Numbered from the stretch's first letter, positions 51,063-59,355 are shown. The stretch is 64,000 nt of DNA from Amycolatopsis sp. MtRt-6 (GCF_017308975.1 NZ_JADWPD010000033.1:52774-116773); one strand, 5' to 3'. Program-made: numbers and translations. The notes: generated by a model from the letters alone, not told the origin.

Positions 51063-51604
51063 GCCTGCACGCGGACGCCGTCGCGACGCTGTCGGCGTGG
51101 CAGCCCGCTCATGCCGCCCAGGAATCACTGCGGCAGGCGTTCCTCGGCTTCCTGGCCGCGCGCGACGATTCGTGTCAGCGCTCCTGCGAAGCCGGGCACC
51201 TGACGGCGTCGGCGGTGGTCCTGGACCACACGGGCACGCGGGTCCTGCTGACACTGCACCCGCGGGTCGGCCGCTGGCTGCAGCTCGGCGGCCACTGCGA
51301 GCCGTCGGACACGTCACTGGCCGGGGCGGCGCTGCGGGAGGCGACGGAGGAGTCGGGGATGTCCGGCCTGCGGCTGTCCCCGGAGCCGGTGCACCTGGAC
51401 GTCCACCCGATCACGTGCTCGCTCGGGGTGCCGACCCGCCACTTCGACGTCCGGTTCGCGGTGCACGCCCCGCCGGGTGCTTCGCCGGTGCGCAGCGAAG
51501 AGTCCGACGACCTGCGGTGGTGGCCGGCGGACGCGCTGCCGGCGGGGTCGGAAGATCTCGCCGATCTGGTGAAAGCGGCCGTTCCTGTCGGTGCCGGGCG
51601 ATAA
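51059..51604 (+). CDS. NUDIX hydrolase
   Basis: A 181-residue NUDIX protein. The NUDIX box reads GGHCEPSDTSLAGAALREAT continuing EESGM, close to GX5EX7REUXEEXGU. It is preceded by WLQLGG and followed by a C-terminal helix. It hydrolyses nucleoside-diphosphate-linked compounds, substrate unknown. The GTG start overlaps the fbiB stop (GTGA), so it is coupled to F420 synthesis. Confidence 0.88.
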   Translation: MSLHADAVATLSAWQPAHAAQESLRQAFLGFLAARDDSCQRSCEAGHLTASAVVLDHTGTRVLLTLHPRVGRWLQLGGHCEPSDTSLAGAALREATEESGMSGLRLSPEPVHLDVHPITCSLGVPTRHFDVRFAVHAPPGASPVRSEESDDLRWWPADALPAGSEDLADLVKAAVPVGAGR

Positions 51605-51631
51605 CCTGGTCCGCGGACAGGGAGGGACCAC

Positions 51632-52129
51632 ATGGCTACACAGTTCCCGGAGCGGGTGCACTACCACTCCGGCGGCGGTGGCGACACCGGCGTGTTCGGG
51701 TACATCGTGCTCGGGCTGATTGTCTTGGGCATCATCGTGTTCGTCATCGCGGTGATCGTCCGGGTGTCGAAGATGCGCCGCGAAGAGGCGATGAAGCAGA
51801 GCGGGCAGTTCCCGCCGAACCCGGGTTTCCCGCCGCAGCAAGGTTTTGCGGCGCCTTCGCAGGGGTTCGCGCCGGTCGGTGCTCCGCCTTCGCAGGGGTT
51901 CGCGCCGGTCGGTGCTCCGCCGTCGTCGCAGGGCTTTGCGCAGCCGGGGTTCGCGCCCGCGGGTCCGCCGTCGCAGGGCTATGCGCAGCCGGGATACCCG
52001 CCGGCGCCGCAGCCAGGGTTCCCGCAGCAACCGGGGTACCCGCCGGCGCCACAGCAGTACGCGCCGCAGGGGCCGTCGTTCCCGCAGCAGCCGTTGCCGG
52101 GGCCGGGAGCGGGTCCGCAGAGCTGGTGA
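51632..52129 (+). CDS. Small membrane protein with Gly/Pro/Gln-rich repeat tail
   Basis: A 165-residue protein. A short polar start is followed by one membrane helix (about 22-44, FGYIVLGLIVLGIIVFVIAV). A disordered tail of repeats such as SQGFAPVGAPP and SQGYAQPGYPPAP makes up the rest. Function unknown. It is the first of three overlapping genes (membrane protein, GntR regulator, second membrane protein), and the GntR start lies in its stop codon. Confidence 0.75.
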   Translation: MATQFPERVHYHSGGGGDTGVFGYIVLGLIVLGIIVFVIAVIVRVSKMRREEAMKQSGQFPPNPGFPPQQGFAAPSQGFAPVGAPPSQGFAPVGAPPSSQGFAQPGFAPAGPPSQGYAQPGYPPAPQPGFPQQPGYPPAPQQYAPQGPSFPQQPLPGPGAGPQSW

Positions 52130-52491
52130 TCGTCCCCTTCGACAGCGGTTCGCCGGTCCCGCCGTACGAGCAGGTCCGGAGCGGGCTCGCAACGCGGATC
52201 AACGACCGGAGCCTGGCCGTGGGCACGAAGCTGCCCACGGTCCGCCGGCTGGCGGCCGACCTCGGCATCGCCCCGAACACGGTGGCGAGGGCGTACCGCG
52301 AGCTGGAGGAAGCGGGCCTGATCGAGACACGCGGCCGCGCGGGCAGCTTCGTCGCGGCCGCCGGCGACCAGAACCGCCGCCGAGCCCAGCAGGCCGCGGC
52401 GGAGTACGCGAAGACGACCCGTAAGCTCGGCCTCGAAGACGCGGAAGCGCTGTCGATCGTCCGCGCCGCACTCGACGAGGGGACTGGGTGA
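52126..52491 (+). CDS. GntR-family regulator, YtrA-like short form
   Basis: A 121-residue regulator. The winged HTH starts PPYEQVRSGLATRINDRSLA with TKLPTVRRLAADLGIAPNTV as the recognition part, and only a short helical C-terminus follows, as in YtrA-type GntR proteins. GTG start at 52126 overlaps the upstream stop (GTGA). YtrA-type regulators usually control adjacent membrane-transport genes. Here both neighbours are single-helix proline-rich proteins rather than ABC transporters. Confidence 0.85.
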   Translation: MIVPFDSGSPVPPYEQVRSGLATRINDRSLAVGTKLPTVRRLAADLGIAPNTVARAYRELEEAGLIETRGRAGSFVAAAGDQNRRRAQQAAAEYAKTTRKLGLEDAEALSIVRAALDEGTG

Positions 52492-52766
52492 TGATCGGGG
52501 TCTCGGTCCTGATGCTGTTGATCCTGGTGGTGGCCGTGTCGGTGATCGCCCTGGTCGTGGTGCTGGTCATCAAGGCGGGCAAGCCGAAGCAGCCGCCGCA
52601 GTATCCGGGCTACCAGCAGCCGGGATACCCGCCACAGCAAGGCTTTCCGGGCCAGCAGCCGCCGGGATACCCGGGGCAGCAGGGTTATGGCGGGCCGCAG
52701 CAGGGCTATCCGGGGCAGCAGCCGCCGTACCCGCCCCCGCCGGGCGGTTACCCTCCGCAGCAGTAG
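52488..52766 (+). CDS. Small membrane protein with proline/glutamine/tyrosine-rich tail
   Basis: A 92-residue protein (91 if the ATG at 52491 is used). An N-terminal membrane helix (about 5-29) is followed by a tail of PGYQQPGYPPQQ-like repeats. Similar in plan to the gene at 51632, so the pair probably flank the GntR gene by duplication. Function unknown. Confidence 0.7.
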   Translation: MMIGVSVLMLLILVVAVSVIALVVVLVIKAGKPKQPPQYPGYQQPGYPPQQGFPGQQPPGYPGQQGYGGPQQGYPGQQPPYPPPPGGYPPQQ

Positions 52767-52796
52767 CTCGCCGCCGGCCGCCGGTGCTCACGATGC

Positions 52797-52915
52797 CCGC
52801 AGCCGCCTAGCCAGCCCGCAACCCGCCCAGCCGGGCCCTCCCGCAACCGCCCAAGCCAGCCCGCGGCCGCCCAGCCGGCCCCGCCCGCAACCACCCAGCC
52901 GGCCCGCAACCGCCG
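52797..52915. repeat. Degenerate tandem repeat between convergent genes
   Basis: About six imperfect copies of a roughly 20-bp unit related to CCCAGCCGGCCCGCAACCG fill the 152-bp space between the small membrane protein and the alkA-like gene. No gene or clear hairpin is seen in it. Confidence 0.6.
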
Positions 52916-52918
52916 CCG

Positions 52919-53815
52919 CTACATCGCGCGGTAGTCGCGCAGCTCGATGCGCGGCCCGAACCGCGGCCTCGTGTGCCCCGCGGCCTCCAGGTACCGCACC
53001 GCCCGCTGCCGCTGCGGTGCGTACGGTGCCAGCACCTCGGCCATCCCCGCGTCGTCGAGTTTCGTCCCCAGCACCGCGTTCCCCACCATCGACGGGATGT
53101 TGTAGTCCCCGAAACTCACCGCGTCCGGGTCGCCCCAGGCGCGCTGGGCGATCTCCGCCGCCGTCCAGACCCCGATGCCCGGGACCTGGCGCAGCCAGTG
53201 CCGTCCCTCGAGCCCGCGCAGCTCCACCGCCCGCTCCAGGTGCCCCGCCACGCGCGCCGCGTTCAGCAGGGCCGTCCGGCGCTTGATGTCCACTCCCGCG
53301 CGGTGCCAGTGCCAGTCCGGCAGCGCCAGCAGCGCCGCCGGCGACGGTGGGACGCGCAGCCGCTCCGGGCCCGGCCCCGGCGCGCGCGTGCCGAACCGGC
53401 GGCACAGCTCCGCCCACGACCGGATCGCCTCCTTGCCCGCCACCTTCTGCTCCAGCACGGCGAGCACCAGCCAGTCCCACACCACCCCGGTCGCCCCGAG
53501 CCGCAGCCCCGGGTTCGCCCGCCGGGCCCGCGCGACGACGTCGTGGTGCGCGACGAACCCGGAATCGTCGTCGTCCGCCCCCAGCAACGCGGGCACTCCG
53601 CTCAGGAGCCGGTCCTTCGCGGCACCCCAGGCCGCGGCCTCGATCCGGCCGTCGGACAACCGGCGCAGCGCCAGCGTGCCGGGGCCGTCGGGCGTGTTCG
53701 ACGCCAGCCAGGTGATGCCGCGCTCGTCGGTGAGGATGTTGAGCGACCCGCGGCCGCGCTTCAGCGGACCCAGGACCCGGCCCAGGTCGACTTCGAACGC
53801 GGGACGCCAGAACAC
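52919..53815 (-). CDS. HhH-GPD DNA glycosylase (AlkA-like 3-methyladenine glycosylase II)
   Basis: A 298-residue protein. The C-terminal HhH-GPD domain contains the hairpin LRQVPGIGVWTAAEIAQRAW and the catalytic aspartate in DAVSFGDYN. The N-terminal part resembles the AlkA DNA-binding fold. It would excise alkylated bases. It lacks an Fe-S cluster motif, unlike MutY/Nth. GTG start at 53815. The stop of the nucleotidyltransferase gene is 5 bp upstream on the same strand. Confidence 0.82.
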   Translation of the reverse strand: MFWRPAFEVDLGRVLGPLKRGRGSLNILTDERGITWLASNTPDGPGTLALRRLSDGRIEAAAWGAAKDRLLSGVPALLGADDDDSGFVAHHDVVARARRANPGLRLGATGVVWDWLVLAVLEQKVAGKEAIRSWAELCRRFGTRAPGPGPERLRVPPSPAALLALPDWHWHRAGVDIKRRTALLNAARVAGHLERAVELRGLEGRHWLRQVPGIGVWTAAEIAQRAWGDPDAVSFGDYNIPSMVGNAVLGTKLDDAGMAEVLAPYAPQRQRAVRYLEAAGHTRPRFGPRIELRDYRAM

Positions 53816-53819
53816 CGGG

Positions 53820-54908
53820 CTACGCGTCGCTCGAGAAGCGGACGGAACCGTCGGGCAGGACGACGTCCGGCCAGACGCGGGCGCCGTCCAGGAGCTCGCA
53901 GCCGGCCCCGACGGACACGCCGTCGCCCAGCACCACGCCGCGCAGCACCGCGCCGGCCCCCACCCGGGCGCCGTGGCCGAGCACCGAGCGCTCGACGATC
54001 GCGCCCTCGGAGACGGCCGCGCCGTCGAACAGGACCGAGCCGTCGATCTTCGCGCGCGAGCCCACCACCGCGGCGACGCCGATGGTCGAACCGCCGCTGA
54101 GCTGGGCGTCCTCGGCGACCGACGCGCCGTCGAGCACCAGGAAGTCGCCGGGACGGCCGGGCAGCGCCGACGTCGGTGCCAAGCCGCGCACCAGGTCGGC
54201 CGAGCCGCGCACGAACGCCTCCGGCGTGCCGACGTCCAGCCAGTAGGAGCTGTCGACGAACCCCTGGATGTGCGCGCCCTGCTCCAGCAGCTGCGGGAAC
54301 GTCTCGCGCTCGACCGACACCCGCCGTCCCGCCGGGATGGCCTCGATCACCGAACGGCGGAAGACGTAGCAGCCGGCGTTGATCTGGTCGGTCGGCGGGT
54401 TCGGCGACTTTTCGAGGAACGCCTGGACGCGGCCGGTTTCGTCGGTCGGCACCGACCCGAACCGGCTCGGGTCCGGGACGCGCTGCAGGTGCAGTGTGAC
54501 GTCGGCCTCGGACTCGCGGTGCACCCGCAGCTGCTCGCCGAGATCCGAGCCGGAGATGATGTCGCCGTTGAAGACGATCACCTGCTCGGCGCGCAGTTTG
54601 TCGTAGACGTTCCGGATGGCGCCCGCGGTGTCGAGCGGCTCTTCCTCGACGACGTACTCCAGCTCCAGGCCGATGGACTTGCCGTCGCCGAAGTACTCCT
54701 CGAACACCTCCGCCCGGTAGCTCGTGCCCAGCACGACGTGCCGGATGCCGGCCTCGCGGATGCGGGAGAACAGGTGACTCAGGTACGGCGTCCCGGCTGT
54801 CGGGAGCATCGGCTTCGGCGCCGACAGCGTCAATGGCCGGAGGCGCGTGCCCTTGCCCCCGACCAGCACGACGGCGTCGACAGCGTCGATCTGGACCTCG
54901 GACGTCAC
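53820..54908 (-). CDS. manB: Mannose-1-phosphate guanylyltransferase-type NDP-sugar pyrophosphorylase
   Basis: A 362-residue nucleotidyltransferase. The N-terminal Rossmann-like domain has VVLVGGKGTRLRPLTLSAPK with PML, and the metal site is FNGDIIS. A C-terminal left-handed beta helix follows (ERSVLGHGARVGAGAVLRGV). It makes GDP-mannose or a related NDP-sugar for cell-wall glycans. Position beside a WbbL-like gene corresponds to Rv3264c-Rv3265c. I choose the GTG at 54908 over the frame start at 54929, because GAGGAG lies 7 bp before the GTG. Confidence 0.88.
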   Translation of the reverse strand: MTSEVQIDAVDAVVLVGGKGTRLRPLTLSAPKPMLPTAGTPYLSHLFSRIREAGIRHVVLGTSYRAEVFEEYFGDGKSIGLELEYVVEEEPLDTAGAIRNVYDKLRAEQVIVFNGDIISGSDLGEQLRVHRESEADVTLHLQRVPDPSRFGSVPTDETGRVQAFLEKSPNPPTDQINAGCYVFRRSVIEAIPAGRRVSVERETFPQLLEQGAHIQGFVDSSYWLDVGTPEAFVRGSADLVRGLAPTSALPGRPGDFLVLDGASVAEDAQLSGGSTIGVAAVVGSRAKIDGSVLFDGAAVSEGAIVERSVLGHGARVGAGAVLRGVVLGDGVSVGAGCELLDGARVWPDVVLPDGSVRFSSDA

Positions 54909-55049
54909 GGAAATCTCCTCTTGTATCACGCACCGCTGAGCGACAAGCCGCGGGAAACCCTGACGGAGGTCGCCCGGAGGGCCTACCCTAGACAGGAAAC
55001 AGGCGGGCCTTTCCCCAGAGGGCCCCGGGTCAGTCGGGAGGCCGAGGGG

Positions 55050-55511
55050 ATGGACCCCCGCGATCGGGCGGACGCCCTGCTCGCACGAGCCCAGGCGCGC
55101 GGTGTGTTCGTCGTGACACCCGACAGCGCGACGTCACCGATGGACTCGGCGAACACCCAGCAGATCCCGCGCGCGCAGATCGACGGGCTCGACCGCAGCC
55201 GCGACCCCGACACGACGACGCAGCTGCCGGCGTCGCTGATCGAGGAGAACGACCACCCGCTGGCCGGCTCGGCGCCGACCCGGCGGATGGAGGTCCAGGG
55301 CGGCGGCCGCCGTCCGCAGCAGACCACGCCGCTGAGCACGCCGTCGCCGGCTCCGACCACGCCGATGCCCACGCCGCTGTCGCGCCGGCCCCAGGCCGAG
55401 CAGATCACGAGCCCCCTGAAGGAGCCGGACCCGGAGGACACCGGCCTGGTGCCGACGGTGACGCAGAACATCGGCAAGTCCGACCTTTCGCGCCGGCTCG
55501 ACGGGATCTAG
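55050..55511 (+). CDS. Hypothetical Pro/Thr-rich soluble protein
   Basis: A 153-residue protein starting MDPRDRADALLARAQARGVF, a helical segment followed by a polar, disordered Thr/Pro-rich middle and an acidic end (DPEDTGLVPTVTQNIGKSDL). No signal peptide or membrane segment. Not recognised, though this type seems to be a lineage-specific actinobacterial protein. It has ordinary high-GC third positions and ends overlapping the WbbL gene by 4 bp. Confidence 0.65.
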   Translation: MDPRDRADALLARAQARGVFVVTPDSATSPMDSANTQQIPRAQIDGLDRSRDPDTTTQLPASLIEENDHPLAGSAPTRRMEVQGGGRRPQQTTPLSTPSPAPTTPMPTPLSRRPQAEQITSPLKEPDPEDTGLVPTVTQNIGKSDLSRRLDGI

Positions 55512-56365
55512 CGGGTTTCCAGCTTCAGCCGCAGCGCGAGGCCGAGCTTCACGGCGGCCAGCACCGGCTTCCAGACGAGCCCCTGGTGGCGGTCGGCGAG
55601 GTAGCGGTAGGCGCTGGCGTGGTGGGCGGCGAGCATCTTCTTCGACGCCTGCGACGTCGAGTGCCCGCCGAGGTGCATGACGCCGGCGGAGGGCACGTAG
55701 ACGTTCAGCCAGCCGGCCTTGCCGAGCCGGTCGCCGAGGTCGACGTCCTCGAAGTACATGAAGTACCGCGAGTCGAAGCCCCCGATCGATTCGAAGGCTT
55801 CCCGGCGCAGCAGCAGGCACGAGCCGGACAGCCACTCGGCGACGCGCTCGACGGGCGTGCCGGTCTCCTGCCGGTACTGCCGGGTCCACGGGTTGCCGGG
55901 CCAGACCTTCCCGAGGGCGGCGTGGCCGATCCCGCGGCCGAAGGAGGGCAGCAGCCGGGCGGAGGGGTAGACGGTCCCGTCGAGCTCGTGGATCAGCGGC
56001 CCGAAGGCACCCCCACGCGGCCACCGCTTCGCGGCGGCCAGCAGCGCGTCGAGCGAGCCGGGCTCCCATTCGAGGTCGGGGTTGGCGATGACGATCCAGC
56101 CGTAGCGGTCGTCGAGCTCGGCGACACCGCGGTTGCAGCCGGTCCCGTAACCGACGTTCTCGCCGATGTCGAGCAGGTGCACGTTGGCGCGCTTCGCGGC
56201 CTTCTCGGGCGCACCGTCGGTGGAGACGGTGTCGGCCACGACCACCTGGACCTCGCGCTCGGTGGCCTTCTCGAGGGTGTCGAGAAAGCGCTCGAGGGTG
56301 TCGCCGGAGAAGTAGGTCACGGTCACGACGCCGAGTTCGTCGCCGTAGCGGGAGTCCTCAGTCAC
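55508..56365 (-). CDS. wbbL: WbbL-like rhamnosyltransferase (GT2)
   Basis: A 285-residue GT2 enzyme. It begins VVTVTYFSGDTLERFL and shows GYGTGCNRGV, the metal motif IANPDLEWEPG, the acceptor region WLSGSCLLLRREAF and the distal FEDVDLGDRLGKAGW. In mycobacteria the WbbL protein adds rhamnose to the decaprenyl-GlcNAc linker of arabinogalactan, and the nearby manB-like gene matches that context. The GTG at 56365 is preferred; an ATG at 56380 is also possible. Confidence 0.87.
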   Translation of the reverse strand: MTEDSRYGDELGVVTVTYFSGDTLERFLDTLEKATEREVQVVVADTVSTDGAPEKAAKRANVHLLDIGENVGYGTGCNRGVAELDDRYGWIVIANPDLEWEPGSLDALLAAAKRWPRGGAFGPLIHELDGTVYPSARLLPSFGRGIGHAALGKVWPGNPWTRQYRQETGTPVERVAEWLSGSCLLLRREAFESIGGFDSRYFMYFEDVDLGDRLGKAGWLNVYVPSAGVMHLGGHSTSQASKKMLAAHHASAYRYLADRHQGLVWKPVLAAVKLGLALRLKLETR

Positions 56366-56422
56366 CCGGCCATTGTCCACTCGTCACCCAGCGCAACCCC
56401 GCCACCCCGCGGCCGGTGACGG

Positions 56423-56562
56423 AAGGGCCGACACGCGTGATCAGGAAGCCGACACGCGTGATCAGAAGGTCGACACGCCGAGCAAGCCCGGCCGTGGCCG
56501 TGTCGACCCGCCAATCACGCGTGTCGACTCTTCAATCACGCGTGTCGACCCTCGGATCACGG
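56423..56562. repeat. Inverted array with 21-bp period, second site
   Basis: The units 56423-56443 and 56444-56464 (GAAGCCGACACGCGTGATCA type, exact 21-bp spacing) are followed by a degenerate unit to 56485 and a GGCC-rich turn. Three inverted 21-bp units follow at 56500, 56521 and 56542 (GTGTCGACTCTTCAATCACGC). A further degenerate unit may precede (56402-56422). The core AATCACGCGTG is shared with the array at 31971. It lies upstream of the WbbL-like gene and abuts the duplicated glycosyltransferase end. Confidence 0.8.
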
Positions 56563-56565
56563 CCC

Positions 56566-56627
56566 TCAGCGGGTACGGAGGTGGCGGGACCAGGCCTTGG
56601 CGTAGGCCTCCCGGTGCCGTTCCGCGG
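56566..56627. repeat. 62-bp direct repeat, copy A (duplicated 3' end of glycosyltransferase gene)
   Basis: Identical to 57065-57126 apart from one base at its tenth position. On the reverse strand it spells the last 20 residues (ERHREAYAKAWSRHLRTR at its core) and stop of the glycosyltransferase at 57065. Between the copies lies a 437-bp insert with a fragment gene, an arrangement like the scar left by site-specific integration into a gene's 3' end. Confidence 0.85.
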
Positions 56628-56633
56628 CCCAAG

Positions 56634-56951
56634 ATGAACCGGCTCTGCACGCCCAAGGCTGAGGAAGCCGCCCGCCAACGCTGTCTGACGTTGCTTGTGG
56701 AGCACCTGCTCGGGCTTCGGGCTCACCGCCTGGTCCTCGATTCACGCGATCACCGCGATGTGCACGATCGCCAGACCCTGCAGCGAGCGCTGGGCTCCCG
56801 GCCGTCGAAAACCGAACTCACCTACGAGCACGTCGACTCGACCGCCGAACCTCTGCTGTGGATATCGGACGCGGTGGCCTGGTATTCCGGCGCGGGCGGC
56901 GACTGGCGACGGCGTGCCGACCCGGTGATCGCGGAGTGCTTCGAGGTCTGA
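56634..56951 (+). pseudogene. Fragment of an uncharacterised (DUF3800-like) protein
   Basis: A 105-codon frame beginning 6 bp after repeat copy A. The text LVLDSRDHRDVHDRQTLQRA and the end EPLLWISDAVAWYSGAGGDW resemble the C-terminal half of a widespread actinobacterial family (from memory, DUF3800-like). The N-terminal half is missing, so it is probably a remnant. It lies within the 437-bp insert bounded by the 62-bp direct repeats. Whether it is still expressed is unclear. Confidence 0.5.
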
Positions 56952-56960
56952 AGACAGCGA

Positions 56961-57000
56961 AAAGCCCGCGAGACGACCGTCCGGACGCGTCACGGGCTTT
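56961..57000 (+). terminator. Possible terminator after the DUF3800-like fragment
   Basis: AAAGCCCG (56961-56968) pairs with CGGGCTTT (56993-57000) around a 24-nt loop that contains its own GTCCGGAC palindrome. It begins 9 bp after the fragment's stop and ends in a short T run. A further GGCCCC-ACC-GGGGCC hairpin follows at about 57008-57022. Confidence 0.5.
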
Positions 57001-57064
57001 CATACTCGGCCCCACCGGGGCCTCGCACCATCAGTTTACCACCGCCGCTCACGGCCCGTACCGG

Positions 57065-57126
57065 TCAGCGGGTGCGGAGGTGGCGGGACCAGGCCTTGGC
57101 GTAGGCCTCCCGGTGCCGTTCCGCGG
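57065..57126. repeat. 62-bp direct repeat, copy B (genuine 3' end of glycosyltransferase gene)
   Basis: Starts exactly at the stop codon of the glycosyltransferase on the reverse strand and covers its last 20 codons. Copy A is at 56566-56627. Confidence 0.85.
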
Positions 57127-58213
57127 TCGTGGCCCACGAGAACTCCTTCGCGCGCTGCTGTGCCGCCGTCGCCAGCTCGGCCCGGCGACCCGGGTCCGCC
57201 AGCAGCTCCGAAATCGCCGCCGCGACGTCTCCCGCGCCCACGCCGCAGTACGCCACCGCGTCGCCGCCCACCTCCGGCAGCGACAACCGGCGCGTGGTCA
57301 GCACGCACGCCCCGCACGCCATCGCCTCCAGCACCGGCAGGCCGAACCCCTCCCCCAACGACGGGTACGCGACCAGCGAAGCACCACCGAGGAACCCCGC
57401 CAGCGTGCCGAACGGCAGGTACCCCGCCCGGATCACGCGCAGCCGGTGCGGGACCGCGTCCAGCGCGCGCTCCACCTGCGTGTCCCAGCCCGGCTGGCCT
57501 GCCAGCACCAGCGCCGGCGCGTCCGGACGGCCGGCGACCGCCCGCGCGAACCCGCGGATCAGCGCCGGCACGTTCTTGCGCGGCTCCAGCGCCCCCAAAA
57601 AGGCCACGTACGGGGTCCGGCCCAGGCCGATGGCCGCACGGGCCGCCTCGACCTCCGCCGGGGACGGGGGGTGGAAGCGCTCGCTGTCGACGCCGTGGTG
57701 AATCACTTCCAGCATCGCGTGCCGGACCGGGCCGACGCGGGCCAGCTCCGTGGCCGTCGCCGCCGAGGGCACCACGCAGAGCGTCGCCCGGCGCAACGCC
57801 GTCGCCGTCCACGCGCGGAAGAACCGGGCTTTCACCGACGAGTGCAGCACCGCGTCGGTGAAGAACGTCGCGTCGTGCAGCGTGACCACCGAGGCCGCCG
57901 ACGTCGCCAGCGGCATCGTGTAGTGCGGTGAGTGGACGACGTCCGCGCCGAGGCGGCGCGCCAGCCGCGGCAGGGTCGCCTGTTCCCAGGTCAGGCGGGC
58001 CGTGCGGGTGGTCGTCGCCGGCGAGGCGGGCACGACGCGCGAACGCGGCGCCAGGCGGTCGTAAAGCTGCAGGTCGCGGGGCTGGCACACCACGGTGAGG
58101 CGGGCCCCGTCCGCGTCGAGGGCGGCGACGAGCGAATCCACGTACCGGCCGACCCCGCCGCGGTCCGCGGGAACCGCGGTCGCGTCGATCAGCACCCGGG
58201 GATCATCGCTCAC
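57065..58213 (-). CDS. GT4 glycosyltransferase
   Basis: A 382-residue GT-B enzyme of family GT4. It shows the N-terminal glycine-rich loop GGVGRYVDSLV, HSPHYTMPL in the acceptor domain, the donor-site FLGALEPRKNVPALI and the EX7E motif SLGEGFGLPVLEAMACG. Retaining mechanism and a nucleotide-sugar donor are expected, specificity unknown. GTG start at 58213. The frame stays open upstream to 59134 but that text is a shadow of the next gene. Its 3' end is duplicated at 56566. Confidence 0.88.
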   Translation of the reverse strand: MSDDPRVLIDATAVPADRGGVGRYVDSLVAALDADGARLTVVCQPRDLQLYDRLAPRSRVVPASPATTTRTARLTWEQATLPRLARRLGADVVHSPHYTMPLATSAASVVTLHDATFFTDAVLHSSVKARFFRAWTATALRRATLCVVPSAATATELARVGPVRHAMLEVIHHGVDSERFHPPSPAEVEAARAAIGLGRTPYVAFLGALEPRKNVPALIRGFARAVAGRPDAPALVLAGQPGWDTQVERALDAVPHRLRVIRAGYLPFGTLAGFLGGASLVAYPSLGEGFGLPVLEAMACGACVLTTRRLSLPEVGGDAVAYCGVGAGDVAAAISELLADPGRRAELATAAQQRAKEFSWATTAERHREAYAKAWSRHLRTR

Positions 58214-58278
58214 CCGTGCAGCGTACGGCGGCACCCCGGCGCGGTGGTGGGGAACTGGCAAACCGGGCAGGTGGGAGC

Positions 58279-59355
58279 TCAGTCGTGCGCGCGGCGGTGG
58301 ATCGCCCAGACGGCCTCCGCCGCGCGGCGCCACGTGAAGGTCCGGGCCCGCTCCCGCCCCGCCCGGGTCAGCTCCGCCGCCTTGGACGGCGAACCGAGCA
58401 CTTCCCGCAGCGCGGCAGCCAGCGCCGCGGCGTCCCCGCGGGGCACCATCAGCCCGGCGCCGCCCGCCACCTCGGCCAGCGCCGGGACGTCGGTGTGCAC
58501 CACCGGGATCCCGGCCGCCAGTGCCTCCAGCAGGCCCAGCCCGAACCCCTCGGCGAGGCTCGGCACGGCCAGCACGCTCGCCCGGCGCAACGCGGTCGCC
58601 AGCTCGGCGTCCGTCACCTTCCCCAGCACCCGCAGCCGGTCGGCGGGCAGGCCGCGCTCGGCCGCCAGCGCCACCGGGTCGATGCCGCCCCAGCCCGGCT
58701 GCCCGGCCAGCACGAGTGCCGTCCCGTCCAGCGCCGCGACCGCGTCGACCAGCACGTCGATGCCCTTGCGCGGCTCGATCGTGCCGACGGCGAGCACGTA
58801 CTGCTCCGGCAGGTCCAGCTCGGCCGACCCCGACGGCACCCGCGCGCCGTGCGGCACCACGCGGACCGGGACGTCGACGTCGATGAGCACCGCCAGCTCG
58901 TCGGCGACCGCCCGTGTCGGCACGACCAGCCCGGACGCCCGCCGCGCCGCCCGCGCGATCATCGACCGGTGCCAGCTGACGCCGCGCGCGGTGAGCGTCT
59001 CGGGGTGCGTCCACGGCACGGTGTCGTGCACGGTCACACTCAGCGTCTTCCCGGCCGGGGCGCGCGGCGGCGCGAACGGCGTCGGCGCGTGCACCGCGTC
59101 GCCGCCCGGCCACCAGCGCAGGCCCAGCTGCCACGCGGCGACCAGCGCCCGCGGCGGGATCCGCAGCACCCGGGGGCCCTCGACACCGTCCAATCGAGCC
59201 GCGTCGACATCGGCGTGCCGCGCGACCACGCTGGACACCGTCCAGCCCGGCGGCGCGGACTTCGCGAGCGCGGGCAGCAGCTCGGCCGTGTAGCGCCCGG
59301 TGCCACCGGGCACGGGCGCGAGGAGCTGCTCGGCGAGCACGACCAGTTCGGGCAC
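58279..59355 (-). CDS. GT4 glycosyltransferase
   Basis: A 358-residue GT4 enzyme. It has the N-terminal PVPGGTGRYTAELLPAL, VHDTVPWTHPETL, the donor-binding AVGTIEPRKGIDVLV and the EX7E motif SLAEGFGLGLLEALAAG. A paralogue of the gene at 57065, 65 bp upstream on the same strand, so they may act in sequence on one glycan. GTG start at 59355, only 18 bp from the divergent GT2 gene, so the promoters must overlap coding sequence. Confidence 0.88.
   Translation of the reverse strand: MPELVVLAEQLLAPVPGGTGRYTAELLPALAKSAPPGWTVSSVVARHADVDAARLDGVEGPRVLRIPPRALVAAWQLGLRWWPGGDAVHAPTPFAPPRAPAGKTLSVTVHDTVPWTHPETLTARGVSWHRSMIARAARRASGLVVPTRAVADELAVLIDVDVPVRVVPHGARVPSGSAELDLPEQYVLAVGTIEPRKGIDVLVDAVAALDGTALVLAGQPGWGGIDPVALAAERGLPADRLRVLGKVTDAELATALRRASVLAVPSLAEGFGLGLLEALAAGIPVVHTDVPALAEVAGGAGLMVPRGDAAALAAALREVLGSPSKAAELTRAGRERARTFTWRRAAEAVWAIHRRAHD

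Noticed and set aside
53175..54983. Forward open frame opposite the AlkA and nucleotidyltransferase genes
   Set aside because: Only its extreme 3' part (from 55050) is a plausible gene; the rest mirrors well-supported reverse-strand genes.
57065..59134. 689-codon open frame on the reverse strand as one giant protein
   Set aside because: Only the part after the GTG at 58213 reads as a glycosyltransferase; the upstream part is an antisense/frame shadow of the next GT4 gene.
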